Shown one piece after another: positions 1 to 12,345 of a stretch of DNA of 64,000 nt. Under the pieces are notes generated by a model. That model did not search any database, was not told where the DNA came from, and was given only the letters and a program-made list of their open reading frames with translations. The stretch is from Podospora bellae-mahoneyi (lineage: Eukaryota; Ascomycota; Sordariomycetes; Sordariales; Podosporaceae). The stretch is taken from NCBI RefSeq assembly GCF_035222275.1, contig NC_085886.1, forward strand, positions 1,798,001 through 1,862,000, written 5' to 3'. The position numbers were made by a program, and so were the translations under genes. Positions within the stretch are counted from its first letter, which is position 1, and each line of letters opens with the position of its first letter.

Positions 1-1936
1 GGCTGTATATCGACATCTTTCAACTGTACATGTCGGTAGGTGTGATCCCGGACTGCATACCTTGTTTGGGAATTCCCTTTTCTCGAACGATAAGCGAGGC
101 TCGGCCAAAGTGCGAGTTCTTACGAGATTCGGGATGCGGCTCTCTTTTGAAACAGTTGTTGTAGCCTGGATTTCAGGATCATGTATGTCAGATTGGGCAG
201 CAGTCTCAACACCATTTATACCATCGTTATCGTCATCATGACTATGAAAACCAACTATTGTCCTGATAGGTACCTCAGCACTTATCAACAAGCGGTCAAA
301 TATATGCCAGAATCTTGATTGATACACATTCGTGATAGCCTGAAAATAGATTGACTTAATTTACATAGGGACTCTTGTGCACCCTTTACCCCCTTTCCGT
401 TCCCCCATGTTTTACGGATCAGATCGTTGCCTGACGTGACCTGTCTGTCTGTCGCTCTCGGAAAGAAAAAGTTAGACAAGGCTGGATGTACAAGACAATG
501 GTTCTTTCCCTCCCTTCCTTCCTCTCTTCCGTCCGGGGGTTTACAAGGTCAAGGTTAGTAGTAGGTATCCGGGGGAAAGGGTCATTCGCGGCGGGGGGGA
601 GGAGGATGATCCAGAGGTAAGCGAAAAGTGGCACTTTTGTCCGACGTTTAACAGAGACAACGATGCTGGCTAACATGGGGGGAGGTAATATAGAATTCTG
701 GAGGGATTTCTGGTCCCAGTGGACACGACATATTTAGGGGAGGTGTTTGTAGTCCGCGCGGGTTTTGATCATCATGGTGAATATCTCCCCAGTATAGATG
801 TCCTGTTCATTGTTCGGATACCTAGGTAATCACTTACCTATCAGACGTGGCTATCCCATTCCTCCTGTAATATACCTCCCCAACCACTGCCAACGTTGGA
901 TAATTATCTGGCACCTACCTACCTACCTAACTTGCTAACTACAGTAGTTGATCGTCAGTGAATCACACAATAACCACACCTCCACCTCAACTCCCTCTAA
1001 AGAACTTGAGAAACAGTTCCCCAAATAGCATTCTCCACCCCGCTTCTCACAACATATCATCTTCTCGTTGCTTTGAGCCAACTTTTGATCGTCTGCAAGT
1101 CTCAAAACATATTGATCAATATAGGAAAAAATCAATAGATCAACACAATAGCACGCAATCCTCCTCCTCCTCCAGCGCCATCCTTATCCCGCCCTCGTAC
1201 AACAACACATCGAATTCTCGTTGACAGCATTGATCGCCTGCCAATCCCCAGCATATTTAACATCCGTACCTCTCTGTACCACAAGGTCAGCCCCAAACAG
1301 CAGATCACCTCCCCATCCTTGCCAAACCCAGCCTCGGCGAAAAAACCATAAACAAACCACCACATATCTCTGCATCAAACCTCTCTACATGATGTCGCGA
1401 TCGCTTCTTGATTGTCAAAGGTCAAGAAGCGACGTCCAAATAAGAGCCTCTAGCGGCGTGGTACAACCCTGTCACAGCTCAGACTTACACAAGTCAACAA
1501 GGCACAGACACAGCGTTGATCTATCACAGCAGCAGACGTGAGACAAAGGGTAGTAGCATAGCTCCAAGACCTTTTCAGCAACAGCGGAACTTTGGAACCA
1601 CAGTCTGCACAACTGATATGACAAACCTCAATGTTTACACAAGCCGGATCTGGGTTTGTCCTGGCACAACTCCGTGGCACAAGCACCGGGCCGGCCACCG
1701 TGAAGCCAGATGCCGGTATTCCCACGTGTTTGAGCACTCAAGCGCTTCGCACAACATTAGCACTGGTTCAGCTTCCCATAGTAACCCAACTTCAGTAAAG
1801 AAGCAAAACTAATGTAAACTCCTTTGATTTTCACGATGCTAACTCTCACAACCAATCCGCCACCAGTAAACATTATGATCTACATGTACATTTCCTGAAT
1901 GCATGTTTTCCACAATCAACCACCATGATTCGTTGC
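1..1936. other. Intergenic, no gene recognised
   Basis: Several short open frames overlap here on both strands, but none has a recognisable domain, a convincing splice pattern or coding-like composition. Runs of CTAC occur near 915-930. It could hold the upstream region of a gene outside the window. Confidence 0.5.
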
Positions 1937-3056
1937 TTACTGCTCGCCCTCATGTCCCTCCTCTGCATGCTCCACCTCAGCGTGTTCTTCCACTTGAGCC
2001 TCCTCTGATGGCTGCTCACCCTCCTGGGTCTGCTCACCCTGAGACGCTTCCTGAGACTGCTGCACCTGAGATTCACCAGTACCCTCTTGGACAGCTCCGT
2101 TGAAGCCATGCTCCTCACCAAAACTGTTGCTGGCACTCCCTTCGGCGCTAGCACCCAGAGTCTCCTCTGGGTTTGCCTGCTGACCCTCTTGATGACCCTC
2201 AGCAGAAGCATCCTCGTCCTCGGCATCATCATCTTCATCGTCATCAGCTTCATCGTCATCAGCCTCGTCGTCTTTTTCGTCCTGATCCTCTTCTGGGGCA
2301 ACTGGAGACCACTCGTCAGGCAACTCGTCCCAGGGACTGGAGATGATCAAGGATGCTGGATCGACTCTGACAATGGAGACAGGCTCGCAGGTAGGGTTGC
2401 GTGGCTCGCCGCCAGAGACCCAACCGACGGAGTTGAAGTAGTAGGCGCTGTACAACACCCAGCAAGAATGCCAATTGCGGAGCTGTCGCATGATGCTGCC
2501 GTCTGTGGTCGTCGCGTTGGGATAGACATTGGGTCTGAACTTGGAATCGTCGTAGGGCGCCGCGATGAAAAGAGTGTTATTGTCCCATCCGACAGGCGTA
2601 CCAGCTTGGCTAGGCTGTAGAATATGGTTAGCGAATGGCAGAATGACGACAACAAAGAAGTAGACCTACTGTAAACATGGGTACAGCCACATTACTTCCG
2701 GGCTCAAACATGAGGCTCATGGGCTCAGATAGGCTCAGGGGGCCCTCGGCGCCAGGAACAGGCAGCGACCATGTGAGGAAGCCGGTCTTAGATGGTTGGC
2801 CGTTGACAATGGTGTAGTTGTAGTAAAAGCTCAGGGTGAAGTTGCTGACGTCGTTGGAACCGATGCAAAGGCCCGTAATGGTAGCGCCGGCATGGCAGGT
2901 GGTGAGATATTTGCCCACAAGTGCGTCATCATCAGCCGTGACGACCTGAAGGAGAAAAGGGCCCGTCTGATTGTAGGTTGTGCCTTGGAACTGAGCGAGC
3001 ACAGAGCTGGAGGAAGCGAGAAGCGCAAGGCTGTTGAAGGCGAGTTTGGAAACCAT
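1937..3056 (-). CDS. Secreted DUF7907-like protein with acidic Glu/Gln-rich tail
   Basis: Two exons, 3056-2671 region to 2670 and 2614-1937, give 354 residues. The intron (2669-2615) has a GTAGGT donor, a GCTAAC branch point and a TACAG acceptor, and phase 0 is kept. The protein starts with a signal peptide (MVSKLAFNSLALLASSSSVLA). The body of about 190 residues has the hydrophobic strand and cysteine pattern of small secreted fungal proteins called DUF7907 or SSCRP; this family name is from memory and is tentative. It contains N-glycosylation-type sites (NQT, NFT, NYT, NNT). From about residue 230 to the end the sequence is low-complexity, rich in Asp, Glu and Gln, which is not usual for the family. 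An upstream in-frame Met exists at 3263, but the start at 3056 puts the signal peptide at the N-terminus. Likely cell-wall or extracellular; function unknown. Confidence 0.75.
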
Positions 3057-4385
3057 TGTGATGTAGATGTGAACAAACGAGAAAATTGATGATGCTGTGC
3101 TATCTCCTGAAACAAAGTCCAAAAATGGGGGAAGCTGGGCTGTAAAAGTTGACTGCGTTGGCGATGCTTGATGATGATTGAGAGAATAGAGGAAGAAGAG
3201 AAGAATACAAGACTGCAAACTCTGAGGAGACATTTTATAGACACTCCGTCGTTGCCGACCCAAACCGGGGTTGACGCAGTTTGGTGATGGCAGTGTCGTT
3301 GAGGGAAGGCGTGATGTTCATGTCGTGGAAACAATAACATGAGGGAGTGTTGACGAAGGAAGGAGGTCACGTTCGAATGCTCCGATGGCAAGACAAGTCC
3401 GAGATATTCAAGCAACATATGGAAGCAAGGCATCTACGCGCCTGCCCAGCAGCATCTGATATCGGCTGATCGCTCACAATTCTGTCCCGCCATTGCTTCG
3501 GCTCAAATCGAGTCATCCCAGCGGCTCTCTTGCCTTCCAAGCCACATCTGGAAGGCATGATGCGTTTCAGCTGTGGTCGGCTGCGTGTTGGGTCTCTACT
3601 TTTTGGAAGAAACGAGGGAGACATCGACTGAGAAACAACACAGCACCACAAACCCTGATGTTTCAAGCAGGAGTGTCAGAAACGCAATATGAAGCTATTC
3701 CGAGCATGTGGGTCAGGGGTAAATCAACAAATGCTGGCGGTAACCAGGCAACAACTGGCTGTTAGATCACACATTTGCTCTCAGCAACCTCAATTGTTGT
3801 CTTCCACCCGCAATCTAGAACGACTGGTAAGCTGGGTGAGCATGGCAGCACTTGCATCCAAAATGAGAAGGCCCCGCAGCTGCCGGCGCCGTTGTGGTGT
3901 TGCTGTGGCTGTTGTGACTGCTGTGTCACAAGCAAAGCCAAAGAAAACCCAGCACAAGACAGAAGCTCGAAGCACATGATTTGTGGGCCACTGCATGTGC
4001 GGTCTTAGCGCCATCCCCATAACCTTTTGTTCAGCCAACCACAGCGAAGAACGGCTGCAATTGAGAAACTGGGTCTTCTGCAAACACTGTCCAGACGTCA
4101 TCACCAATCCCGTCCGCAACAGTAGAGAGTTGGAGACACCGCACCATTCAGATCATTTTTTACCACGACGATCAGCGATAAGCTCTCCCCCAGTCCGCTA
4201 AGGAACCAGCTTCGATTGGCACGACAAAAAGAAAACTCAGAGGGAGGAATAAGCAACAAACGATACCCTCTCCCGTCAATCACCACAATCCATAGCTGTT
4301 TTCGGATTGGACGCTTGATTGGAAAACACAGCCGAGACCTTGTGTCTCATCACAGCGCCCACCACTCAGGTGAAAAGACAACAAA
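3057..4385. other. Intergenic, divergent promoters
   Basis: This 1.3-kb stretch separates the secreted-protein gene (-) from the DUF155 gene (+), so it should hold both promoters. The open frames in it look like chance frames. I see no further gene. Confidence 0.5.
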
Positions 4386-6190
4386 ATGGCGGACACGACG
4401 GCGCCCATCGAGACAACGCCTCTCTTATCAAACAGTTCATCCACCTCCTCTGTCGAGCCCCCATCATCCCCCGAGTCTGCCACCCGCCCTCCAAAACCAC
4501 AGCGCAATGTCACCTTCAATCCAAACCCTGTCTCCAAGACGATCGAGCCGGAGCAGCAATACCGCACCCGGATAAGAACAGCAGGCCATCACCAACACCA
4601 CCAACATCAACCGCCCTTATCGCCCTCCAGCCCCTCGGCCATCAGCACCGGCGGGCTCGGCGGTGGCCCGCCTATGTTGTCCGCCCTAAACAATAAACTC
4701 CGCCGGCGCAATAGTCATGGGGGCGGAGGACCCAGCGGTGTACTTCCCGTGGCGGGCGCACCAGGACATCACCTACCCAAGATTGGCCCTCAACGTACCA
4801 CGAAGAACGCTCAGAAGCTCAAGTTGCTGCCGACCCCGGAATTGGAAGAAGATGGAGCGGATGAGGAAAGTGGCAGGGAGGTGTACTCGCAGTACACTCG
4901 CATCAAAGACCCGACTGCCCGCAGAGATGCCGCCCGTCTCGGCAAGGCCGACCGCCAGACACTGCCCCGGGTCACAGCCTACTGCACGGCGAACAGATAC
5001 CAGATGGATGGGCTTATGAGGTTCCTCAAAGGGAAGGGCAAAGGGCGCGGCGCAAACCCGAAGCTGATCGACGAGTGCATCTACTCGCCATACAGCTATA
5101 GCTCCAAACAAGTCGAGCTCTCCCGGCAGGAACAAATAATCCAAGTCCACTCCACCCCTGAACGACGACACTCCACTGGCGAAGTTGCCGGAGCAGACGG
5201 CGAGGGCTTCCATCAGCAAAATCTGATAGACCTCAGAAACGAGGCCGCAGAAGTGTATGCTTCCGAGCAATACGGTAACGGTCCCCACCAAAGCGTCGAC
5301 GACCTACAGCAACTGGGTGAAAGCGTGGTGGCAACAGAAGGTGGTGACCGTCTCCAACCAGTCGACTTTGACATCACCGTCCACACCCCAGAGGTCTTCT
5401 TCTTCAACTATGGTGTGGTGGTAATATGGGGCATGTCAGCAAGTCAGGAGCAGAGGTTCCTGAAGGAGATCACCAAATTCGAGCTAGAGAAGCTTGGCCC
5501 GGACGACGTGGAAACAGAAAAGTTTAACTTTTACTATACGCACGAGTATCAGCCGCGGATATACAACGATTTTATCACGCTGAGAGACAAGAGCAATTAC
5601 ATGACCAAGCTGGCCATCTCGCATGCCCTAGCCCAAAGTGTCAAGGTATTTACCTTCTCCCCTTTCCCCTTTCCACCCACTAACCGAAAGAAATAGACCT
5701 CCCTCTTTGAAGAACTCATCGCCTCCACAATCGAAGACTGCAAAGACATACCCTCCCAGCTCGCCCTTACTGGCAAGATTGACCTTTCTCGTAGACAGAT
5801 CAACATGCAGATTGGCGAGTTGTTTATTTTGCGGATTGGTGTGCACCTGAATGGGTCGGTGCTGGACACCCCAGAGCTGTTCTGGGTCGAGCCGCAGCTG
5901 GAGCCGGTGTATCAGGCGGTGAGGAGTTATCTAGAGATGGACCAGAGGGTGGGGTTGCTGACGGAGAGGTTGGATGTGATTGCGGATTTGCTGGCGGTGC
6001 TGAAGGATCAGTTGAGTCATGGGCACGGGGAGAAGCTGGAGTGGATTGGTGAGTTTTCATTCCCTGACATGAAGAAAGAGACTGGATATTTTAACTGACT
6101 GACTGGAAAATAGTTATTGTGTTGATCGCGGCGGAGATTGTGGTGGCGTTGGTGAATATCATTGTGGATTTGTATGTGGGTATTGATTAA
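4386..6190 (+). CDS. RMD1/RMND1-type DUF155 family membrane protein
   Basis: Three exons, 4386-5645, 5697-6048 and 6114-6190, give 562 residues. Both introns (51 and 65 bp) have GT..AG ends; the first has CTAAC. The first ~150 residues are disordered and rich in Pro, Ser and His. The conserved DUF155 domain covers roughly residues 180-535, with the blocks RVTAYCTANRYQM, VFFFNYGVVVIWGMS and ELFILRIGVHLNGSVLDTPE, as in yeast Rmd1/Rmd8 and mammalian RMND1. A single C-terminal membrane segment (about residues 535-556, IVLIAAEIVVALVNIIVDL) ends the protein, which is typical of the family. Rmd proteins are linked to sporulation in yeast and RMND1 to mitochondrial translation; whether this copy is mitochondrial or at another membrane cannot be told from the sequence. 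The long disordered N-terminus resembles Rmd8/Rmd1 more than RMND1. Confidence 0.9.
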
Positions 6191-7036
6191 TAGAATTCCA
6201 CAGAGGGGCAATATATATAGGTAGAGAAGCGTGGGTGTGAAAGAGGAGAAGGGGCGTGGAGGGAGGATAATGAGCGGAAAGGGGGGAATTCGCATGGCTG
6301 CATTTTCTACATATATACACTCTTGTATGCAGTTGTAGGAGTTTTTGGTGTGTGTTTGTGTTCGCGGGACATGCATACTAAGGCATAGGCTTGGAGTTTT
6401 TCTTTTTCTATGGCTCTCTTCCCAATTCAAGACGAGTCTTTTACGTTGCAGGTGTAACCCTTTTCACTACCTTCACAACAAACACAGCACCACCAGAGAA
6501 GTAAAGGCTGTTGAGCAAGGTGGTTAAAATGAACGTTCCCATAGAGTCTATCAAGCTTTTCAATGGCTGTTCTCAAACAAGACTTACAAACGGTTGGACC
6601 TTGTTCAAGGAACATCTAGTAGCTACACTAACACAAAGAAGAAGCAAAACCATAATCGAAGAAAAAACCTAGTCGCCAAATAATGTACGCCTCAACACCA
6701 CCCTTTTTTCTCTGTGGTCAGTCAGCACGAGCCTGCTCCCAGACCCATAGAAAGCGAGAAAAAAAAACACAAGGTTAGAACGACGAAGGCACCAAGCAAC
6801 TGCCTCACCCATTGGGCGGGTAAAACACACGTCTGTACTTAAAATGGAAGGGTGAACCATCCTTCCTCCACCTACTCGTCCTCCTCTTCCTCCTCTTCCT
6901 CCTCTTCCTCCTCTTCCATCACCACCGGGTTAGCCTGCGTCCCTTGTTCCATATGTTGCTCCTCCCCCCCGCTGCGCAAAACGAGTATACTGCTTTTTCT
7001 CAGTGGTTCTTCCTCAGCCTTCGCAGCAGGGACACT
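6191..7036. other. Convergent intergenic region
   Basis: Shared 3' flank of the DUF155 gene (+) and the Nhp10 gene (-). No gene seen. It contains the short CTCCTCTTC repeat at 6881-6917. Confidence 0.5.
6881..6917. repeat. 9-bp tandem repeat (CTCCTCTTC)n
   Basis: About four direct copies of the 9-bp unit CTCCTCTTC lie downstream of the Nhp10 stop codon. They produce a poly-Ser frame on the plus strand that is not a gene. Confidence 0.85.
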
Positions 7037-8223
7037 CTAATCATCCTCCGGATTAGGCTGCGTCTCCTGATCAGTATCGTACTCCCCCATCTCCACATCC
7101 CCTTGGTCATCCTTTTGCTCCTCCGTAGCATTTTCCGTACCATTCTCCTTCCCCTTCTCCTCCGCCTCCTCGCTCTCCTTCTGCCTCTTCGCCTCAGCAG
7201 CAGCAGCAGCAGCATCATACTCCCCCCTCTCCTTCTCATACTGAGCCATATTCTCCCCTGCCCTCGTCTCAAACTCCCCACGTTGCGTCTCGCTCAGATC
7301 TTTCCACCCCCGAGCAAGCTCATCATCGTCCACCTCCCGCCTTGACTCCTCCTGCTCGGCCTTATCGTCAGTAGCAACATCAGCAGAAGCAGCCGTGTTC
7401 CTCTCATTGCAATAAAGCTCAAACGCATTCCCCGGCTTCTTAGGCGGCTCCTGATGATGCACCCCGTTCGCCCCCCCCTTATTCGCCAACGAAAAAGCAT
7501 CACTCCCACTCGGTGAGTGACTCGCACCCCCAGGATTCTGGCTAATAAACTGGCTCGCCGTCAAAGACGACGACCCAACCCCATTCCCACCAGCCTGACT
7601 ACCCCCCGCCTGGCTCCCACTCCCGTCAACAGGCAAAATGCTCGCCTTTCTATGGCCTCGCTTCAGTCTCAGCGGCTTCTCTTTAGGCTGTTTATCCAAA
7701 CGCGAAGGGGTCAGTCGATCATCTCTCTCATTTTGTGACGGGTTGTTGGAAAGAGCGGCGGCGTTCAACAGTAGTCTTCTTGGCGATAAAGATGATGGTG
7801 ATGAACTTACAGTCGGTGGTGGGCTCGGGCTGCCGTCAGAGTCCTCCACGTTTGTGCTCGTCCGCTTGGCGAGTTGCTCGAACAGAAAGACGCGCTCGAG
7901 GCGGAGCTTCTCGATCTGGCGCTTCAGGCGGTTGATGCGGACTCTAGAGGCGTCGTTGGCCTTTTCGACTTCGTTGGTGCGCTGGCGGAGCTTGTTGCAT
8001 TTTCTGCGGTAGGCCTCCTCTACCGTTGGGGGGAGGGCTGGGGGGATTGCGCTTGCTGTGGAAAGGGAGAAGGTTTGGTCAGTGAAGTCGTCCATTTTTT
8101 GAGCGGGGGAATCAATGGATGGTGATGATGGTGATGATGATGATGGGGAGAAGATGGTGTTTTTGGGAAAAAAGGTTACGGGGTGGTTAGATTGGGAGTT
8201 TGACGTAACGTACCTGGCGCCAT
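7037..8223 (-). CDS. nhp10: INO80 complex HMG-box subunit Nhp10
   Basis: Best model: exons 8223-8214 (10 nt), 8055-7811 and 7687-7037, giving 301 residues that start MAPASAIPPALPPTVEEAYR. The first intron runs from GTACGT to a CTGACC..CCACAG acceptor. A start at 8095 (MDDFTDQTF) would avoid that intron but places ATG inside it. The second intron (7810-7688, 123 bp) has a perfect GTAAGT donor and CAG acceptor and is a multiple of three, so retention keeps the frame. A basic coiled coil lies near residues 20-65 and an HMG box near residues 175-260 (KKPGNAFELYCNER, ELARGWKDLSETQRGEF, MAQYEKER). The C-terminus is Glu-rich. Nhp10 belongs to the INO80 chromatin remodeller and helps it bind nucleosomes. 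It is divergent from cct8 with 541 bp between the starts. Confidence 0.85.
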
Positions 8224-8764
8224 GGTGGACGGTTGTGAACTAACTCGACCAGCGGATTACAGCGGCGTTGAGAATTGGGAAAGTTGAGAACGTTGGAAGA
8301 AATAAAAACAAGAGTCGCAAAGAAGAAAGATGGTGAGGCGATAAATCTCGTGTCAGCAATTGAAAAGCCTAGATTTCCGATAGCGTTTGGAGCTCGGGGC
8401 ACCTTTTGAAGAGAGCAAGAAACGACGCAGGCCGGAATGAAGCACTCTGGGATGGATGGATCAAGAGACGTGAGAGTTGTAGTGCTTCGCGGCAGGCGCG
8501 ACAAGGCTGAAAGGTCCAGACGGGGTCCACTGTGTTCTTGGGAGTTAGTGGATGGTGGGGTGCTGACTTAGCATGCCAGGGGGAGCTGCACGCACCCCAA
8601 GGCTGCCTACCGTTTTTGTTGACTTCGACTTTTTTTGCGGGCCTCCACAGCGGGAAACAGCGGGCAGCTCTTGGATCGTTTGGTTTAACTCGCTAACCTT
8701 GGGAACGGTCGACACCTCCTATCCATTCTAAGCCTCGCAACCCGCGAGAAACCTCACCACAGCC
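8224..8764. promoter_or_regulatory. Shared divergent promoter, nhp10 / cct8
   Basis: The 541 bp between two opposed start codons must carry both promoters and 5' UTRs. No TATA box or known operator is evident. The arrangement is seen in the sequence; shared regulation is an inference. Confidence 0.5.
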
Positions 8765-10683
8765 ATGTCTCTCAACATCCCAAATGCGCCCAACGCCGGC
8801 CTTTTCAAGGGCGGCTATAACAAGTAAGTTTTCATTATCCCAAAGCTTGTGAACGCTGCCTGCCTTGCCCCCTTCCCTGCCTCATCTCGCCTCTGCCCCA
8901 CCATGCACTTGTTGCTGCCCCTAGATGGCATCGCAACAACACATAGCAACCCAGCGCTGACCTGTCTGTTGCTTTCTTTGTCTATAGCTACGATTCTGAA
9001 GATGGAGCTGTCCTGCGCAACATCGATGCCTGCCGCGCCATCTCGTCGACGGTCCAGACATCGTTGGGTCCCTATGGCCGCAACAAGATCGTCATCAACC
9101 ATCTCCAGAAGATGATCCTCACCTCCGACGCCGCCACCATCCTCCGCGAGCTCGATGTTGTCCACCCCGCCGCTAAGCTTCTCGTCATGGCCAGTCAGCA
9201 ACAAGAGTCCGAGATGGGCGATGCCACCAACCTCGTCATCGTCCTCGCTGGCGAGCTTCTCAAGAAGGCGGAGGAGCTTCTGCGCATGGGTCTCAAGACA
9301 TCTGACATTGTCACTGGGTACGAACGGGCACAGAAGATTGCTCTCGACTTTCTTGATGAGCTCGAGATTGACAAGGTGGAGGATATCCGGACCCAGGACG
9401 AACTGAGCAAGGCCATCCGCACCGTCATCGCCAGCAAGCAGAACGGCAACGAGGAGTTCCTCTCCAAGCTCGTCGCCGAGGCTGTCCTCGCCGTCCTTCC
9501 CAAGAACCCAGCCAACTTCAACGTCGACAACGTCCGCGTCGTCAAGATCATGGGTGGCAGCTTGGAGCAGAGCCGTGTCGTCAAGGGTATGGTCTTCCCC
9601 AAGGAGCCCAACGGATCGGTGAAGAAGGCCAAGAAGGCCAAGGTCGGTGTCTTCACTTGCGCCATCGACACCAGCCAGACCGAGACCAAGGGCACAGTAT
9701 TACTACACAACGCCAAGGAGATGCTTGACTTCACAAAGGGCGAGGAGTCACAACTCGAGGCTGCTATCAAGGAGTTATACGATGCCGGCATCCGTGTCGT
9801 CGTTGCGGGCTCTACAGTTGGCGAGCTGGCCTTGCACTACCTCAACCGCTACGGCATCCTGGTCATCAAGATTCTCAGCAAGTTTGAGCTCAGAAGAATT
9901 TGCAGAGTGGTTGGTGCCACACCACTTGCTCGTCTTGGCGCTCCCATGCCTGACGAGATGGGTACCATTGACGTGGTGGAGACACAGGAGATTGGCGGTG
10001 ACCGGGTGACGGTTTTCAGACAGGAGGATGAGGCCACGAGGACAGCCACCATTGTGCTCCGTGGAGCTACTCAGAACCATCTCGATGACATTGAGCGTGC
10101 CGTTGATGACGGTGTCAATGTTGTTAAGGCCATCACAAGGGACGCCAGACTGGTGCCTGGTGCTGGTGCTACAGAAATTGAGCTTGTTGAGAGGATACAG
10201 GCTGTTGGTGACAAGACTCAGGGTCTTGCGCAGTACTCTATCAAGAAGTATGCCGAGGCCTTTGAGGTCGTGCCAAGGACCCTTGCCGAGAGTGCTGGTT
10301 TGGATGCCACTGAGGTTCTGAGCAGATTGTATGCTGCCCATCAGAAGCAGGATGGTTGGTCTGCGGGTGTTGATATTGAGGTATACTCTCCTTGCCCTTT
10401 TTGCTACAGCTACAACTAACGTTTGATCCAGAACAACGACGGTACCTTCCTCCTGGATGCCGAGGAGGAGGGCATTCTCGACTTGCTGGTGACCAAGCAA
10501 TGGGCCATCAAGCTCGCCACGGAAGCTGCCCGGACGGTGCTCTCTGTGGATCAGATCATTGTTGCCAGGCAGGCTGGTGGACCCAAGCCTCCTGGACCCA
10601 ACAAGGTAAGTTCTTGTTAGATGATCGATGTGTCATTGATGACAGATGCTGACTTAGTATGACAGAACTGGGATGAGGACTGA
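8765..10683 (+). CDS. cct8: T-complex protein 1 subunit theta (CCT8)
   Basis: Four exons, 8765-8823, 8988-10380, 10432-10605 and 10666-10683, give 547 residues, the usual length for CCT-theta. The last exon encodes only NWDED. Group II chaperonin hallmarks are in order: SLGPYGRNKIVINHLQKM (about residues 48-65), the ATPase segment GDATNLVIVLAGELL near 105 (with Ala where many paralogues have Gly, the catalytic Asp kept), the apical domain near 215-370, and LVPGAGATEIEL near 405. The start MSLNIPNAPNAGLFK matches theta subunits. The protein works as one of eight different subunits of the cytosolic CCT/TRiC ring that folds actin, tubulin and WD40 proteins. The first intron (164 bp) lies early, as is common for highly expressed fungal genes. 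Confidence 0.97.
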
Positions 10684-11135
10684 GGGATGTGCGCATAGCA
10701 AAATTACAAATGCTTGTGTGTGCTGGGTGGGAGTAGAAAAAGGATCAAATAACTGGGCGGATTAGACTAGAGTGAATTGATATGTACAATGTCCATGTCC
10801 AGACTTATGCCGGAGTTCATGTTTGACGTTATCTGTAAGGGCCATAGAAATCTTGCTTTCAAGCCGGGTCACTATCAATTATCTCTTTTCTTTATGATCA
10901 GCCCCCCCGTTTTGTTACCATCTCGCAACACAGACAAAAGCCCCTTTATACATGCTCTACAAGTCTCTTTCACAGATTATTGTACATTCCCACCCAGATA
11001 GACCAGTCACAAAACATTCCCCCCTATTTCCCGAATGTTTTGCTTTTGTTTTTTGATGCCTTCCGCTTTCGTCCAACCAAAACTAAATCATACACATACA
11101 TACAATGCCCTCCATCTCATGAGATGGGTAATTTT
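10684..11135. other. Convergent intergenic region
   Basis: These 452 bp separate the stop codons of cct8 (+) and the mL46 gene (-). No gene is visible; it should hold both 3' UTRs. Confidence 0.6.
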
Positions 11136-12345
11136 CTACCTCAACTCCACCATCCCCTTGACACTGTCCCACACACTCCTCGGCAGCACCTTCTCCATCT
11201 CCCTCTGCGTCAACCACCTAAACTCGGTCAGCCCCTGGGTATTCCCCGTCAAATCCGCCTGTCCAGCCATGATCCTCCCCTTGAGATAAAAAATCTTATC
11301 CCCCCTCTTGACGAGCTTCTTGGTCTCGGGTTCGATCTCGGGCTCAATCACCTGGTGAGCCACGGGCACACGGCCGACGACCCAAGTGTTCATGTTCACA
11401 CCGGCCGCCTCCGCAAGCGCTCTCTTGGCAGTCTATTTCCTTGGTCAGCAACACACATCCTCACCAGTTTTGATGTAAGGAGGGGAAAAAACAAACATGA
11501 TGCAACGCCTCATCAGTCTCAACCTGCCCCATTGGAAACCCCCACTTCCCCTCCCTCCCCTTCTTCACAACAAGATAAAGCGTCTCGTCCAGCTTCCTAT
11601 CCAACCTAGTCTTATCCCCCTTCTCATCCGCCTCCGTCCTCCTCGGCATAGGTTTCTCCACCGGCACGATTTCTTCCGGGGCGATCAGTTCACCATCTTC
11701 ACTGACCCTGACCTCTGCGTCTTTGAGCAGGACTTCTGTCAGCGTCTCCGGGGAAGAGGCGGTGCTACCGACGAGAACCTCGTCGTTCCAGGCCATGCGG
11801 CCGCGGGGGTTGTACCGCCCGATGTCCTTGGCCGGCACGCCGTGACGCTCCTTGAGCTTGATGCGCCATTCGAGGTCGTGGGCGGTGTCTTGCTTGAAGT
11901 AGTAGTCTTTGCGGAAGGGGGCGACGAGGCGCTCGTTGAGGCGTTTTTGGTAGAGGTAAAAGGAGGATTCGAAGGGGGTGGGGAGGCGGGTTAGGAGGGG
12001 GGGGCGGGTGAGGATGAGGGCGGATTTGATGCGGTAGGGGGAGGGGCCTGGGCCAGGGGTGGGTGGTGGTTGGGTGGTTGTGGTGGTGGGTTGTTCTGGT
12101 ATTGGGGAGGAGGGGGCGGTTGCTTCGGCTGCGAAGGTACGTCTAGGGAGGAGGGTGGTGGTGGTGGTTGTTGATCTGAGGAGGGGAGCGGCAGTGGGGG
12201 AGGATCGTGCGCATTGGAGGCAGACTCTTTGTGAACCTTGTGAGAAATATCGTCAGTTCTGGATGTATAGCAAGAGAGTATACCAAGAACAAAACCTACC
12301 CCTCAGAAGAGCAGCCGCTCCTCTACCTGGCGCCGCCGACATCAT
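11136..12345 (-). CDS. mrpl17: Mitochondrial large-subunit ribosomal protein mL46 (MrpL17)
   Basis: Three exons, 12345-12300, 12236-11497 and 11432-11136, give 360 residues. Introns have GTAGGT..AAG and GTTTGT..ATAG ends, with CTGAC branch points in both. Two Met codons stand in tandem at the start. The N-terminus is rich in Arg, Ala and Ser without acidic residues (GSQRVCLQCARSS, then LLPRRTFAAEA), as expected for a mitochondrial presequence. The middle carries PYRIKSALILTRPPLLTR and FRKDYYFKQDTAHDLEWR, and the C-terminal half is a Nudix-like fold (WGFPMGQVETDEALH, then AKRALAEAAGVNMNTWVVG) that lacks a full catalytic Nudix box. This is the pattern of MrpL17/mL46, a structural protein of the mitoribosome. 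Convergent with cct8. Confidence 0.93.

Noticed and set aside
2087-2620. Plus-strand frame with a very hydrophobic stretch
   Set aside because: It is antisense to the acidic tail of the secreted protein; the hydrophobicity is the complement of Asp/Glu codons.
8095-8097. ATG at 8095 as the start of nhp10
   Set aside because: A spliced start at 8223 gives MAPASAIPPALPPTVEEAYR with good splice sites, and the 8095 ATG then lies inside the intron.
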